Of a stretch of DNA of 8,043 bases, positions 1 to 5,961 are shown piece after piece. Position numbers and translations under genes: made by a program. This stretch comes from Dehalococcoidia bacterium (GTDB lineage Bacteria; Chloroflexota; Dehalococcoidia; UBA2979): positions 1 through 8,043 of the forward strand of contig JABIST010000057.1 in the NCBI GenBank assembly GCA_018700215.1. Reading direction: 5' to 3'. Numbering within the stretch: the first letter of the stretch is position 1; every line of letters starts with the position of its first letter. The notes beneath the pieces are model-generated. The model made no database searches. It saw only the letters and a list, made by a program, of their open reading frames with translations, and was not told the origin of the DNA.

Positions 1-621
1 CTCCGCCGCCTCAATCAGCACCCGCGTCTGTGCGATATCCGCCTCCGCCGGCCCTATCGAGGCCGTGGGCCAGTCGATCACCTGCGGCTCCCCGCCAGCC
101 ATCAGCAGATTCAGTGGGTGGTAATCCCCGTGCAGCAGCGAATCGCCACCCGGCAGCGTCTCCAGCTCCCGTTCCGCCCACGCCCGTAGCCTCGCGTCCG
201 CTCCTCCTAGCTTCTCGAGCTGCGAGCGGCTCCACTCGTGCACCGTCACCAACCCCTCCGGTGCCGCTACCGCATTCAGCTGCGCGTGAATCTCTCCGAA
301 CCGACGAACCAGCGGCAGCAACCGCCACGGCCGCCCCAGCATCGCTGACAGCATCGGACCGCCATCGACGCGATCCATCACCAGCCCCGGTCGCCCGTCC
401 ACCGTCAGCAGCTCATGCACCCCTGGCACCGGCACCCCAGCCGCCCGGGCCGCCCGCATCACCTCGGCTTCCCGTGCCAGCATCGGCTCATCGCCTCCGG
501 CGGCCCCAGAGATTTCGCCACCGCCGTCCATCACCAGTCGCAGCACCCGCCCCTCGCCCCACTCGAAGATCTCCGCCTGCAACCCGCTGTCGAGCAGCCG
601 CGCGTCGCCCAGCTCACTCAT
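1..621 (-). CDS. APH-family phosphotransferase, 3' end outside window
   Basis: Reading the minus strand from the ATG at 621-619 gives 207 codons with no stop up to the window edge, so the C-terminus is missing. The protein looks like an aminoglycoside/choline-kinase-type (APH, PF01636) enzyme, which transfers the ATP gamma-phosphate to a small-molecule hydroxyl. The visible catalytic loop is HGDYHPLN at residues 164-171 (D166 as catalytic base, N171 for metal), followed by the metal-binding aspartate in VIDW (D183; the usual DFD/DW position). The N-lobe is shorter and more divergent, with a hinge-like GRPGLVMDRVDG near 77-88. The start is uncertain: no strong Shine-Dalgarno precedes it and the frame stays open upstream. 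The start lies 40 bases after the stop of the LLM oxidoreductase on the same strand, so the two are probably co-transcribed. The substrate cannot be inferred; calling it a resistance gene would be unsupported. Confidence 0.85.
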   Translation of the reverse strand, partial: MSELGDARLLDSGLQAEIFEWGEGRVLRLVMDGGGEISGAAGGDEPMLAREAEVMRAARAAGVPVPGVHELLTVDGRPGLVMDRVDGGPMLSAMLGRPWRLLPLVRRFGEIHAQLNAVAAPEGLVTVHEWSRSQLEKLGGADARLRAWAERELETLPGGDSLLHGDYHPLNLLMAGGEPQVIDWPTASIGPAEADIAQTRVLIEAAE

Positions 622-661
622 CGACCGGCGCTCGAACGTCCGGTGCCGGTCCCCACCACCC

Positions 662-1618
662 CTAACCCCGTGCCGACGCGTCAGCCCGCGCGATCGCCGA
701 AAACGCCCGTTCGAATGACCCCTCGCGGTCCTCCGGATCGATCAGTGGCGCCGCCAGCACCTCACCACACCCCGCCTCGATGTAGCTCCCGAGCCGCTCC
801 GCCACCTCCGCTTCGCTCCCCGAAACCACTAGGTCCGCCAGCAACTCGTCCGAGTACCCATCGTTCACGTCGTACCCTGCCGCCTCGAACATCGCCCGGT
901 AAAACGGCACCTCCGCGTATCGTCCGAGCTGCCCGATCAGCCGCCGCACCTCGCCCCGGTCCTCCGTCACCAGCATCGGCACGTGCGCGATCAGCGGCGG
1001 TGTCGCCCGCCCCGCCCGCTCAGCCCCACGCGTCACCGCCGGCAGCGCCTCCTCGATCAGGAACTGCTTCGGGCACATCCAGCTAATCGCCCCGTCCGTC
1101 AGCTCCCCGCACGTCTCGAAACTCCGAGGTCGCAGCGCCGAAGCCATCAGCGTCACCTCGTACGGCTCCCGAATCCGCGACCGCGCCGTCACGTGCCGCC
1201 CCTCGAAGTCCACCGAGCCTTCCGAGAGCAGCGACCGGATCACCTGCAGGTACTCGCGCAGATTCGTCAGCGGCGCGGACCACTCCACCCCAAAGCTGCT
1301 CGTCATCATCGGCTCATGCGAAGGCCCGATCCCCAGCCGCAATCGCCCCGGCGCAAGCTGCTCCAGCGCCTGCGCCTGCTGCGCCAGGATGATCGGATGC
1401 CGTGGCCACGTCGGAATGATCGCCGTCCCGATGTCGATCGAGTCTGTCGCCGTCAACGCCGCCGCTGCCACCGTCAGCGGGTCCGCCCCGCCCGCGCCGC
1501 CAATCGTCGTCCACGCGACGCGAATCCCCGCGTCCTCCGCCTGTCTCACCTGCGCGACGAACCCCGGCGCGTCCATCGCCTGAATCGAAACCCCAACAGT
1601 CGCTCCAGTAGCAGTCAT
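662..1618 (-). CDS. LLM-class (F420-dependent-type) oxidoreductase
   Basis: A 318-residue protein of the bacterial luciferase-like monooxygenase superfamily (TIM-barrel enzymes using FMN or coenzyme F420), of usual length for the family. Recognisable stretches are the early strand and helix with QAEDAGI (26-31), the IGTAIIPTWPRHP segment (63-75) and the LGIGPSHEP loop (95-103) followed by LREYLQVIRSLL (120-131). From memory this pattern resembles the F420-dependent LLM subgroup common in Actinobacteria and Chloroflexota; the choice between F420 and FMN is inference. The C-terminal SGSEAEVAERLGSYIEAG segment (266-283) is typical of the family. The ATG at 1618-1616 has a GAGG Shine-Dalgarno 7 bases upstream and lies about 30 bases after a predicted promoter start. 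The APH-family kinase follows 40 bases after the stop. The substrate is unknown. Confidence 0.9.
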   Translation of the reverse strand: MTATGATVGVSIQAMDAPGFVAQVRQAEDAGIRVAWTTIGGAGGADPLTVAAAALTATDSIDIGTAIIPTWPRHPIILAQQAQALEQLAPGRLRLGIGPSHEPMMTSSFGVEWSAPLTNLREYLQVIRSLLSEGSVDFEGRHVTARSRIREPYEVTLMASALRPRSFETCGELTDGAISWMCPKQFLIEEALPAVTRGAERAGRATPPLIAHVPMLVTEDRGEVRRLIGQLGRYAEVPFYRAMFEAAGYDVNDGYSDELLADLVVSGSEAEVAERLGSYIEAGCGEVLAAPLIDPEDREGSFERAFSAIARADASARG

Positions 1619-1655
1619 CAGCGCGCCTCATCTCTATCCAGCTCGTGGTCGCCCG

Positions 1656-1683
1656 ATTGTCACCCGCAAACCAGCCCCGTCAA
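1656..1683 (-). promoter_or_regulatory. Predicted sigma70-type promoter of the LLM oxidoreductase
   Basis: On the minus strand, TTGACG (1683-1678, 5 of 6 to the -35 consensus) is separated by 16 bases from GACAAT (1661-1656, 4 of 6 to TATAAT). The expected transcription start is near 1649, leaving about a 30-base leader with the GAGG ribosome site. It lies just downstream of the alcohol dehydrogenase terminator, exactly where an independent promoter is needed. Prediction only. Confidence 0.55.
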
Positions 1684-1688
1684 CACGA

Positions 1689-1716
1689 GACACGAAACAG
1701 CCGACACGAAACAGCC
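1689..1716. repeat. Perfect 14-bp tandem duplication
   Basis: The 14-mer GACACGAAACAGCC occurs twice back to back, at 1689-1702 and 1703-1716. The second copy supplies part of one arm of the terminator hairpin at 1711-1737. It probably arose by local slippage, but it also duplicates the sequence flanking the hairpin. Confidence 0.85.
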
Positions 1717-1737
1717 CCGACCATTGGCCGGGGCTGT
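1711..1737 (-). terminator. Hairpin terminator of the alcohol dehydrogenase gene
   Basis: A perfect 9-bp inverted repeat, ACAGCCCCG / CGGGGCTGT, encloses a 9-base centre that can pair further (G-T, C-G, C-G, 3-base loop AAT on the minus strand). It begins 26 bases after the dehydrogenase stop at 1764. On the minus strand it is followed by TTCGTGTCGG and then TGTTTCGTG, a broken T-run, so it is intrinsic-terminator-like but not textbook. Confidence 0.65.
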
Positions 1738-1763
1738 CACAGTCAAGCTCTACCTTGTCGCGA

Positions 1764-2849
1764 CTACTCGGCGCCAATCTCCAGCACCGAGCGCGCCACT
1801 TCGCCGCTCTTCAGCGTCGCGAACGCCTCGTTGATCTCGTCGAACTGGTACCGCTTCGTCACCAGCCCATCGATGTCCAGCTTGCCCTGCTTGTACAGGT
1901 CCAGGATCCGCGGCATGTCCGTGTGGAAGCGCGCCGAGCCGTAGAAGCTGCCCTTCAGCGTCTTCTCTTCCATCCAGATCATCCCGCTGACGTTGATCTG
2001 CTCCATCGGCGGAACCATTCCCACGATCACGGCCGTTCCGCCGCGCTTCGCCATCTGGTACGCCTGCTCCGAGGTCACCTTCAGCCCAATCGCCTCGAAC
2101 CCGTAGTCAACGCCGCCGCCCGTCAGCTCCTTCACGGCAGCCACCGGGTCGGTGTCGCCCGCGTTGACCGTGTCCGTCGCACCGAAGTCCTTCGCGATCC
2201 CCAGCTTGTGCTCGATCATGTCCACCGCAATGATCCGGCTCGCACCGGCCAGTCGCGCCGCCTGGATGATGTTCAGCCCAACGCCGCCCGCGCCAATCAC
2301 AGCAACCGTCGAGCCAGGCTCAACCTTCGCCGTGTTCACCACCGCGCCGTAGCCCGTCATCACCGAGCAACCGACCAGCGCCGCAACATCGAGGCCCACG
2401 TCGTCCGGAATCTTCAGCAGCCCCGAGGCCGGCATCACCGACTGCTCCGCGAAGCCACCCACGTTCGCCATCTGCGATACCGGCGCGTCGCCCAGCTTCA
2501 GAGCTGGCTGGTCCGGCCGGCGTGTCGTCGTCGAGGTGCTGCACAGGTTCGGTCGCCCCGAGTCACAGAAGTTGCAGTGACCACACGGCTGCACGAAGCC
2601 CATGATCACGCGGTCGCCTCGGACCACGTTCGTCACGCCAGGTCCAACCGCTTCTACAACCCCCGCCACCTCGTGGCCCAGCACCATCGGGTAGCGCCCC
2701 GGGTACGTGCCCTCAATGAAGTGCAGGTCGGAGTGGCAGACACCCGCCACCACCACGCGCACCAGCGCCTCACCGGCGCCGGGCTCGTCAATCGTCAGGT
2801 CGTGCATCTCCAGAGGAGTCTGGGGGCCGTTCAGTACTGCCGCTTTCAT
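1764..2849 (-). CDS. Zinc-dependent medium-chain alcohol dehydrogenase
   Basis: A 361-residue MDR-family alcohol dehydrogenase that interconverts an alcohol and its aldehyde or ketone, very probably with NAD(H). The catalytic zinc ligands are visible as C38 (GVCHSDLH), H59-E60 (GHE) and C161. The structural-zinc cluster is C89, C92, C95 and C103. The Rossmann motif GAGGVG is at 186-191, with an acidic residue ending the second strand (D210), which favours NAD over NADP. The order is an N-terminal GroES-like domain, a nucleotide-binding domain and a C-terminal return to the catalytic domain; length is normal. The ATG at 2849-2847 has AAAGGA 10 bases upstream. I see no clear promoter in the 154 bases separating it from the GNAT gene. 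Codon third positions are a G/C mix, unlike the strongly G-ending minus-strand neighbours, which may reflect high expression. The substrate cannot be read from sequence. Confidence 0.95.
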   Translation of the reverse strand: MKAAVLNGPQTPLEMHDLTIDEPGAGEALVRVVVAGVCHSDLHFIEGTYPGRYPMVLGHEVAGVVEAVGPGVTNVVRGDRVIMGFVQPCGHCNFCDSGRPNLCSTSTTTRRPDQPALKLGDAPVSQMANVGGFAEQSVMPASGLLKIPDDVGLDVAALVGCSVMTGYGAVVNTAKVEPGSTVAVIGAGGVGLNIIQAARLAGASRIIAVDMIEHKLGIAKDFGATDTVNAGDTDPVAAVKELTGGGVDYGFEAIGLKVTSEQAYQMAKRGGTAVIVGMVPPMEQINVSGMIWMEEKTLKGSFYGSARFHTDMPRILDLYKQGKLDIDGLVTKRYQFDEINEAFATLKSGEVARSVLEIGAE

Positions 2850-3003
2850 CGTGGATCGGTCCTTTCATCGAGGTCGGGGTATCAGGCAATTCGAGGGCAT
2901 CCACCACATACAAGCTGTACGGGAATCCCACCGGGCGCACAGCATAACGTCCCGTCTGTAATCGTGCTCGCGTTCCTATCTGCAACTCGTTCGCTGAGCA
3001 CAC

Positions 3004-4044
3004 TCAGTCTCGCGGGCGCGCCCATGCAACCCGCTCGTCAATCTGGCGCTCCACCGCATACTCCAGCGGCGTAAACCCGTGCCGCTGCCAGAACGGCCCG
3101 CCTGAAGGGTTCATCGTCGCGTAGTGCAGCGTCATCTGCTGGTACCCCACCTCGCGTGCCCAGCTCAGCGATTGCTCCAGCAACGCGGTCCCCACCCCGC
3201 CCCCGCGAACATCCGGATCCACGATCCCATGGTTCAGATACACCGAACCCTCCTGCGTACTCAGCCCAGACCCCAGCCGGATCGCATCACCGCTAAACAG
3301 CAACTGCATCCCCAGCGTCTCCATCCCCCGCGTTGCCAGGAACACCGCACTGTGCTCCCGATCCAGTGCGTACGAGGTCAGCCCGCTCGCCGACTCCGCC
3401 ACGTCATCCCACACATACGGCCAGAACACCGGCGACTGATTGTGGACCCGCGAGTTGACCTGCTCCAGCCGTTCCACCTCCCCCTGGTCCTCCACCGTCG
3501 CCTCCCGAATCGAAATGTCCGAGGCCAGTGCCGCCGACCCGAGCGGACTCACGTCCCGCACCGCATACGTGATCGCCGCGCCAAATCCCAGCTGAAACCA
3601 CACCTCTCGCTGCTCCGGATCGCCCGCGGGAATCCCGATCCGATGCCGAAAGAACCCGCCCGCGGTCCAGCCTGCCGCGAGCTGCGCATACAGCGATCCG
3701 TAAACCCGCGGCAGGTCGAACCCCTCCGCAACGCCATGCCCGTGAACCGGCACACCCAACGACCGAGGCGGCACATACTGCGCCAGCCAATGGTCCGGCG
3801 CGTGCATCGCTCGCTGCCCGAACATGAATCCCGCCAGCTCACCACCCACCTCGGCCACCGCGCCATTCGCCGTCCCACTCCCGAACAGCGGAGCCAGCAA
3901 CTCAACACACGCCTCCGCCCGCTCGAACCGCTCCGGCAGCACCGCCGTCCGAGCACGATCCCGCGCATGCCGCGCCGACAACAGCGCCGCGCACCCGTCC
4001 AGGTCCCCCGCCACCGCGTCACGTACCGTGATCGTCTCAGCCAT
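3004..4044 (-). CDS. Tandem-domain GNAT N-acetyltransferase
   Basis: A 346-residue protein with two GNAT folds in a row (acetyl-CoA-dependent transfer to an amine). The second half, about residues 177-335, is the clearer: it opens with ISIREATVEDQGEVERLEQ, has the acetyl-CoA pyrophosphate-binding motif A in DVRGGGVGTALLEQ (279-290, R/Q-x-x-G-x-G type) and ends with the family-typical GGPFWQRHGFTPLEY (315-329). The first half (about 5-165) opens with ITVRDAVAGDLDGCAALLSARH and ends in VWFQLGFGAAITYAVRD, but lacks a clean RxxGxG motif, so it is probably a degenerate, structural or ligand-sensing domain. The start at 4044 is preceded by a strong AGGTGGAG ribosome site at close spacing. The gene follows the rpoD terminator, and no good promoter was found in the gap. 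The acceptor substrate is unknown. Confidence 0.88.
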   Translation of the reverse strand: MAETITVRDAVAGDLDGCAALLSARHARDRARTAVLPERFERAEACVELLAPLFGSGTANGAVAEVGGELAGFMFGQRAMHAPDHWLAQYVPPRSLGVPVHGHGVAEGFDLPRVYGSLYAQLAAGWTAGGFFRHRIGIPAGDPEQREVWFQLGFGAAITYAVRDVSPLGSAALASDISIREATVEDQGEVERLEQVNSRVHNQSPVFWPYVWDDVAESASGLTSYALDREHSAVFLATRGMETLGMQLLFSGDAIRLGSGLSTQEGSVYLNHGIVDPDVRGGGVGTALLEQSLSWAREVGYQQMTLHYATMNPSGGPFWQRHGFTPLEYAVERQIDERVAWARPRD

Positions 4045-4124
4045 CTGGTCTCCACCTCACCGCTGCTCGGAGTCCCGATGCTACCTCGGCTGCGGTCGCC
4101 CGATGACCGTCCCCGTTAACCAAA

Positions 4125-4148
4125 CGAGCCGCCCCGAAGGGCGGCTCG
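4125..4148 (-). terminator. rpoD terminator hairpin with UUCG tetraloop
   Basis: A perfect 10-bp stem (CGAGCCGCCC / GGGCGGCTCG) with a 4-base loop. On the minus-strand transcript the loop reads C(UUCG)G, the unusually stable tetraloop. It lies 24 bases after the rpoD stop codon and is followed on that strand by TTTGGTTAACG, a short interrupted T-tract. The plus-strand side has no T-run, so it should act for rpoD only. Confidence 0.75.
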
Positions 4149-4172
4149 CCTAAAGTCGAATCGTGACAATCG

Positions 4173-5636
4173 CTACGACAGGTAGTCGCGCAACTGCCGA
4201 GAGCGTGTCGGGCTCCGCAGCTTCCGCAGCGCCTTCCCCTCGATCTGGCGGATGCGCTCACGAGTCACGTTGAACTCGCGGCCCACCTCTTCCAGCGTCC
4301 GCGCCTTGCCATCTTCCAGACCGAAGCGCAGCTCCAGCACCCGCCGCTCGCGCGGCGTCAGCGACGACAGCACATCAGCGACCTGCTGTCGGAACAGCTG
4401 GTACGACGCCTGGTCGAACGGCAGCTCCGCAGACTCATCCGGCACGAAGTCCGCAAGGTCCGAGTCCTCGTCCTCGCCCACCGGCGTGTCCAGCGAAACC
4501 GTCTCCTGCGCAATCTTCCGCAGCTCCTGCACCCGCAGCGCCGGCAGCTCCAGCTCCTTGCCAATCTCTTCGGCCGTCGCCTCGCGACCCAGCTCCTGCT
4601 GCAGACGGCGCGAAATGCGCACCATCTTGTTGATCACTTCAACCATGTGCACCGGGATGCGGATCGTCCGCGCCTGGTCAGCCAGCGCCCGCGTGATTCC
4701 CTGCCGAATCCACCACGTCGCGTACGTCGAGAACTTGAACCCACGTCGGTAGTCGAACTTTTCGACACCGCGCATCAGGCCAATGTTGCCCTCCTGGATC
4801 AGGTCCAGCAGCGACAACCCACGGCCCAGGTACTTCTTCGCAACCGCAACCACCAGCCGCAAGTTCGCCTCGGTCAGGTGACGCTTGGCGCGCTCACCGT
4901 CGTAGCGAATCTTCTCGAACTGGAAGCGGATCGTTCCCCCATGCGCGGCCTCAAGCTTGCTCGCCAGGTCACTCGCGGGCGAGAACACCTTTGCTTCTGA
5001 GTCAGCGATCTCAAGCGCCCAGTCAATGTGCTGCGGCTTGATCATGTGGGTGATGATCGAAAGTCGAACCAGCGCCGCTTTCGCCCGGTCCTCTTCCCAG
5101 CCCGTGTCCTTGATCAGCGCCTCATGCACCTTCTCGTCCAGCACACGGTCAATGATGTCGCGGAACTTCTCGTCCTGAATGCGCTCCAGGACGGACTGCC
5201 GAGGCAGATCCATCGTCCGGCTCGCGGAGCGATACGTATCGCGCTCCTGCTGGAACTGCCGGAAGAGCTGCACAAGCACCTCGGACGGCGTCGGATCGCG
5301 ATCCTCGGCTTCACGCAGCTCGTCCTCAATCGCCGTCAGGTGGATCCACTCCTCCATCTGGCGCGCCAGGTGGCGCTCGTCCGCTGCCGTCAGCAGCGCA
5401 ACCTGTCCAATTCGGTTCAGGTACTGCCGAACTGGATCGTCAATACCGGCCTGCTCGGCGACACGGCGTGCCTCAAGCAGCACTGCCTGGCTACGCTCGC
5501 GCTTGCCCTTGGCCTTCGTCGCTTCTGCTGTCAGCTTCGCCTTCGGCTTCGCTTTCGCTTTCGCTTTTGGCTTCGGCTTCGCCTTCGTGGCGGCTCTGGT
5601 CGTCGTCTTCGTCTTTGGCTTCGGCTTTTCCGCCAT
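4173..5636 (-). CDS. rpoD: Primary RNA polymerase sigma factor (RpoD/SigA)
   Basis: A 487-residue group 1 sigma-70 factor that directs core RNA polymerase to housekeeping promoters. Order: a lysine/alanine/proline-rich tail (about 1-46); region 1.2 (DPVRQYLNRIGQVALLT, 67-83); a roughly 150-residue helical non-conserved insertion (about 100-250); region 2 (NLRLVVAVAKKYLGRGLSL to 2.4, 258-322), including the near-invariant DLIQEGNIGLMRGVEKFDY (278-296) and FKFSTYATWWIRQ (300-312); region 3 (about 323-383); and region 4 with TPRERRVLELRFGL (427-440) and the -35-reading helix-turn-helix TLEEVGREFNVTRERIRQIE (447-466). The size and presence of region 1.2 argue for the essential sigma, not an alternative one. 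The insertion is reminiscent of Chloroflexota sigma factors (from memory). The start at 5636 has GGAGAA 10 bases upstream. A predicted extended -10 promoter lies about 200 bases further up, and a UUCG hairpin ends the unit. Confidence 0.97.
   Translation of the reverse strand: MAEKPKPKTKTTTRAATKAKPKPKAKAKAKPKAKLTAEATKAKGKRERSQAVLLEARRVAEQAGIDDPVRQYLNRIGQVALLTAADERHLARQMEEWIHLTAIEDELREAEDRDPTPSEVLVQLFRQFQQERDTYRSASRTMDLPRQSVLERIQDEKFRDIIDRVLDEKVHEALIKDTGWEEDRAKAALVRLSIITHMIKPQHIDWALEIADSEAKVFSPASDLASKLEAAHGGTIRFQFEKIRYDGERAKRHLTEANLRLVVAVAKKYLGRGLSLLDLIQEGNIGLMRGVEKFDYRRGFKFSTYATWWIRQGITRALADQARTIRIPVHMVEVINKMVRISRRLQQELGREATAEEIGKELELPALRVQELRKIAQETVSLDTPVGEDEDSDLADFVPDESAELPFDQASYQLFRQQVADVLSSLTPRERRVLELRFGLEDGKARTLEEVGREFNVTRERIRQIEGKALRKLRSPTRSRQLRDYLS
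5535..5579 (-). repeat. Low-complexity lysine-rich coding repeat in rpoD
   Basis: The codons for residues 20-34 of the sigma factor alternate lysine with alanine or proline (KPKPKAKAKAKPKAK). On the plus strand this appears as repeated TTCGCT/TTCGGC hexamers. It is part of a basic tail covering roughly the first 46 residues. Such a tract is prone to expansion and contraction by slippage. Confidence 0.8.
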
Positions 5637-5961
5637 CGTCTCTCAATTCTCCGATCGGACCCGTAAGTCCAGGTGACGCTGTCTGGGTCGGTGCCGTTCG
5701 CGGTCCCGCTACCACATGGTTTCATCGTGAGCGCCTCGGCGGGAGGCATCTTCAACCATGGCGATTGCGGTACTCAAAGCATCAAACGCAGCGGAAATGT
5801 CTATGAATCCGCCAGTTGAGAACGGCGCTGAACGCTCGTTTGCAAGAGAATCATACCATATCTTGTACAGTGCTTCACGACATAACGGACAGTCCGCCTA
5901 CCACTCATCGCGTGACCGGCAACCGTGCGTGGTCGTCTCGGGCCTCCGCCGATTGCAGGGC
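5637..5961. other. 325-bp intergenic region holding the rpoD leader
   Basis: The region lies between the peptidase stop and the rpoD start. It holds the predicted rpoD promoter (5850-5878) and, from a start near 5842, a leader of about 205 bases. The leader contains a short inverted repeat (GCCTC / GAGGC, 5733-5747) and a 16-codon minus-strand reading frame (5709-5759) without a clear ribosome site. No strong terminator hairpin follows the peptidase gene, so read-through into rpoD is possible. Local composition is more AT-rich around 5790-5885 than in the flanking genes, as expected of a promoter zone. Confidence 0.6.
5850..5878 (-). promoter_or_regulatory. Predicted extended -10 promoter of rpoD
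   Basis: On the minus strand the -10 hexamer TATGAT (5855-5850, 5 of 6) is preceded by TGG (5858-5856), which makes an extended TGn -10. At 17 bases upstream sits GTGAAG (5878-5873), only 3 of 6 to the -35 consensus, as often seen with extended -10 promoters. The predicted start is near 5842, about 205 bases before the rpoD ATG. Confidence 0.5.

Noticed and set aside
30..1834. Overlapping plus-strand open frames of 211, 223 and 283 codons
   Set aside because: They are proline/arginine/serine-rich shadows of the APH and LLM genes, which carry real family motifs on the minus strand.
2910..2930. TACA-n3-TGTA inverted repeat upstream of the alcohol dehydrogenase as a repressor operator
   Set aside because: The four-base arms are too short to be significant, and no regulator gene or matching promoter is nearby.
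1755..3074. 439-codon open frame on the plus strand
   Set aside because: It is antisense to the complete, motif-rich alcohol dehydrogenase. Its product is a histidine/arginine-rich string without domains, an artefact of the C-rich plus strand.
3124..4119. 331-codon open frame on the plus strand
   Set aside because: It is antisense to the tandem GNAT gene, with arginine/proline/histidine-rich low-complexity composition and no ribosome site.
5709..5759. 16-codon minus-strand frame as a leader-peptide gene
   Set aside because: It has no ribosome site and no codon run suggestive of attenuation. It is kept only as a note in the rpoD leader.
5841..5890. TGTACA palindrome near the rpoD promoter as a LexA or other operator
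   Set aside because: A six-base palindrome is expected by chance and does not match a SOS box that I can recall.
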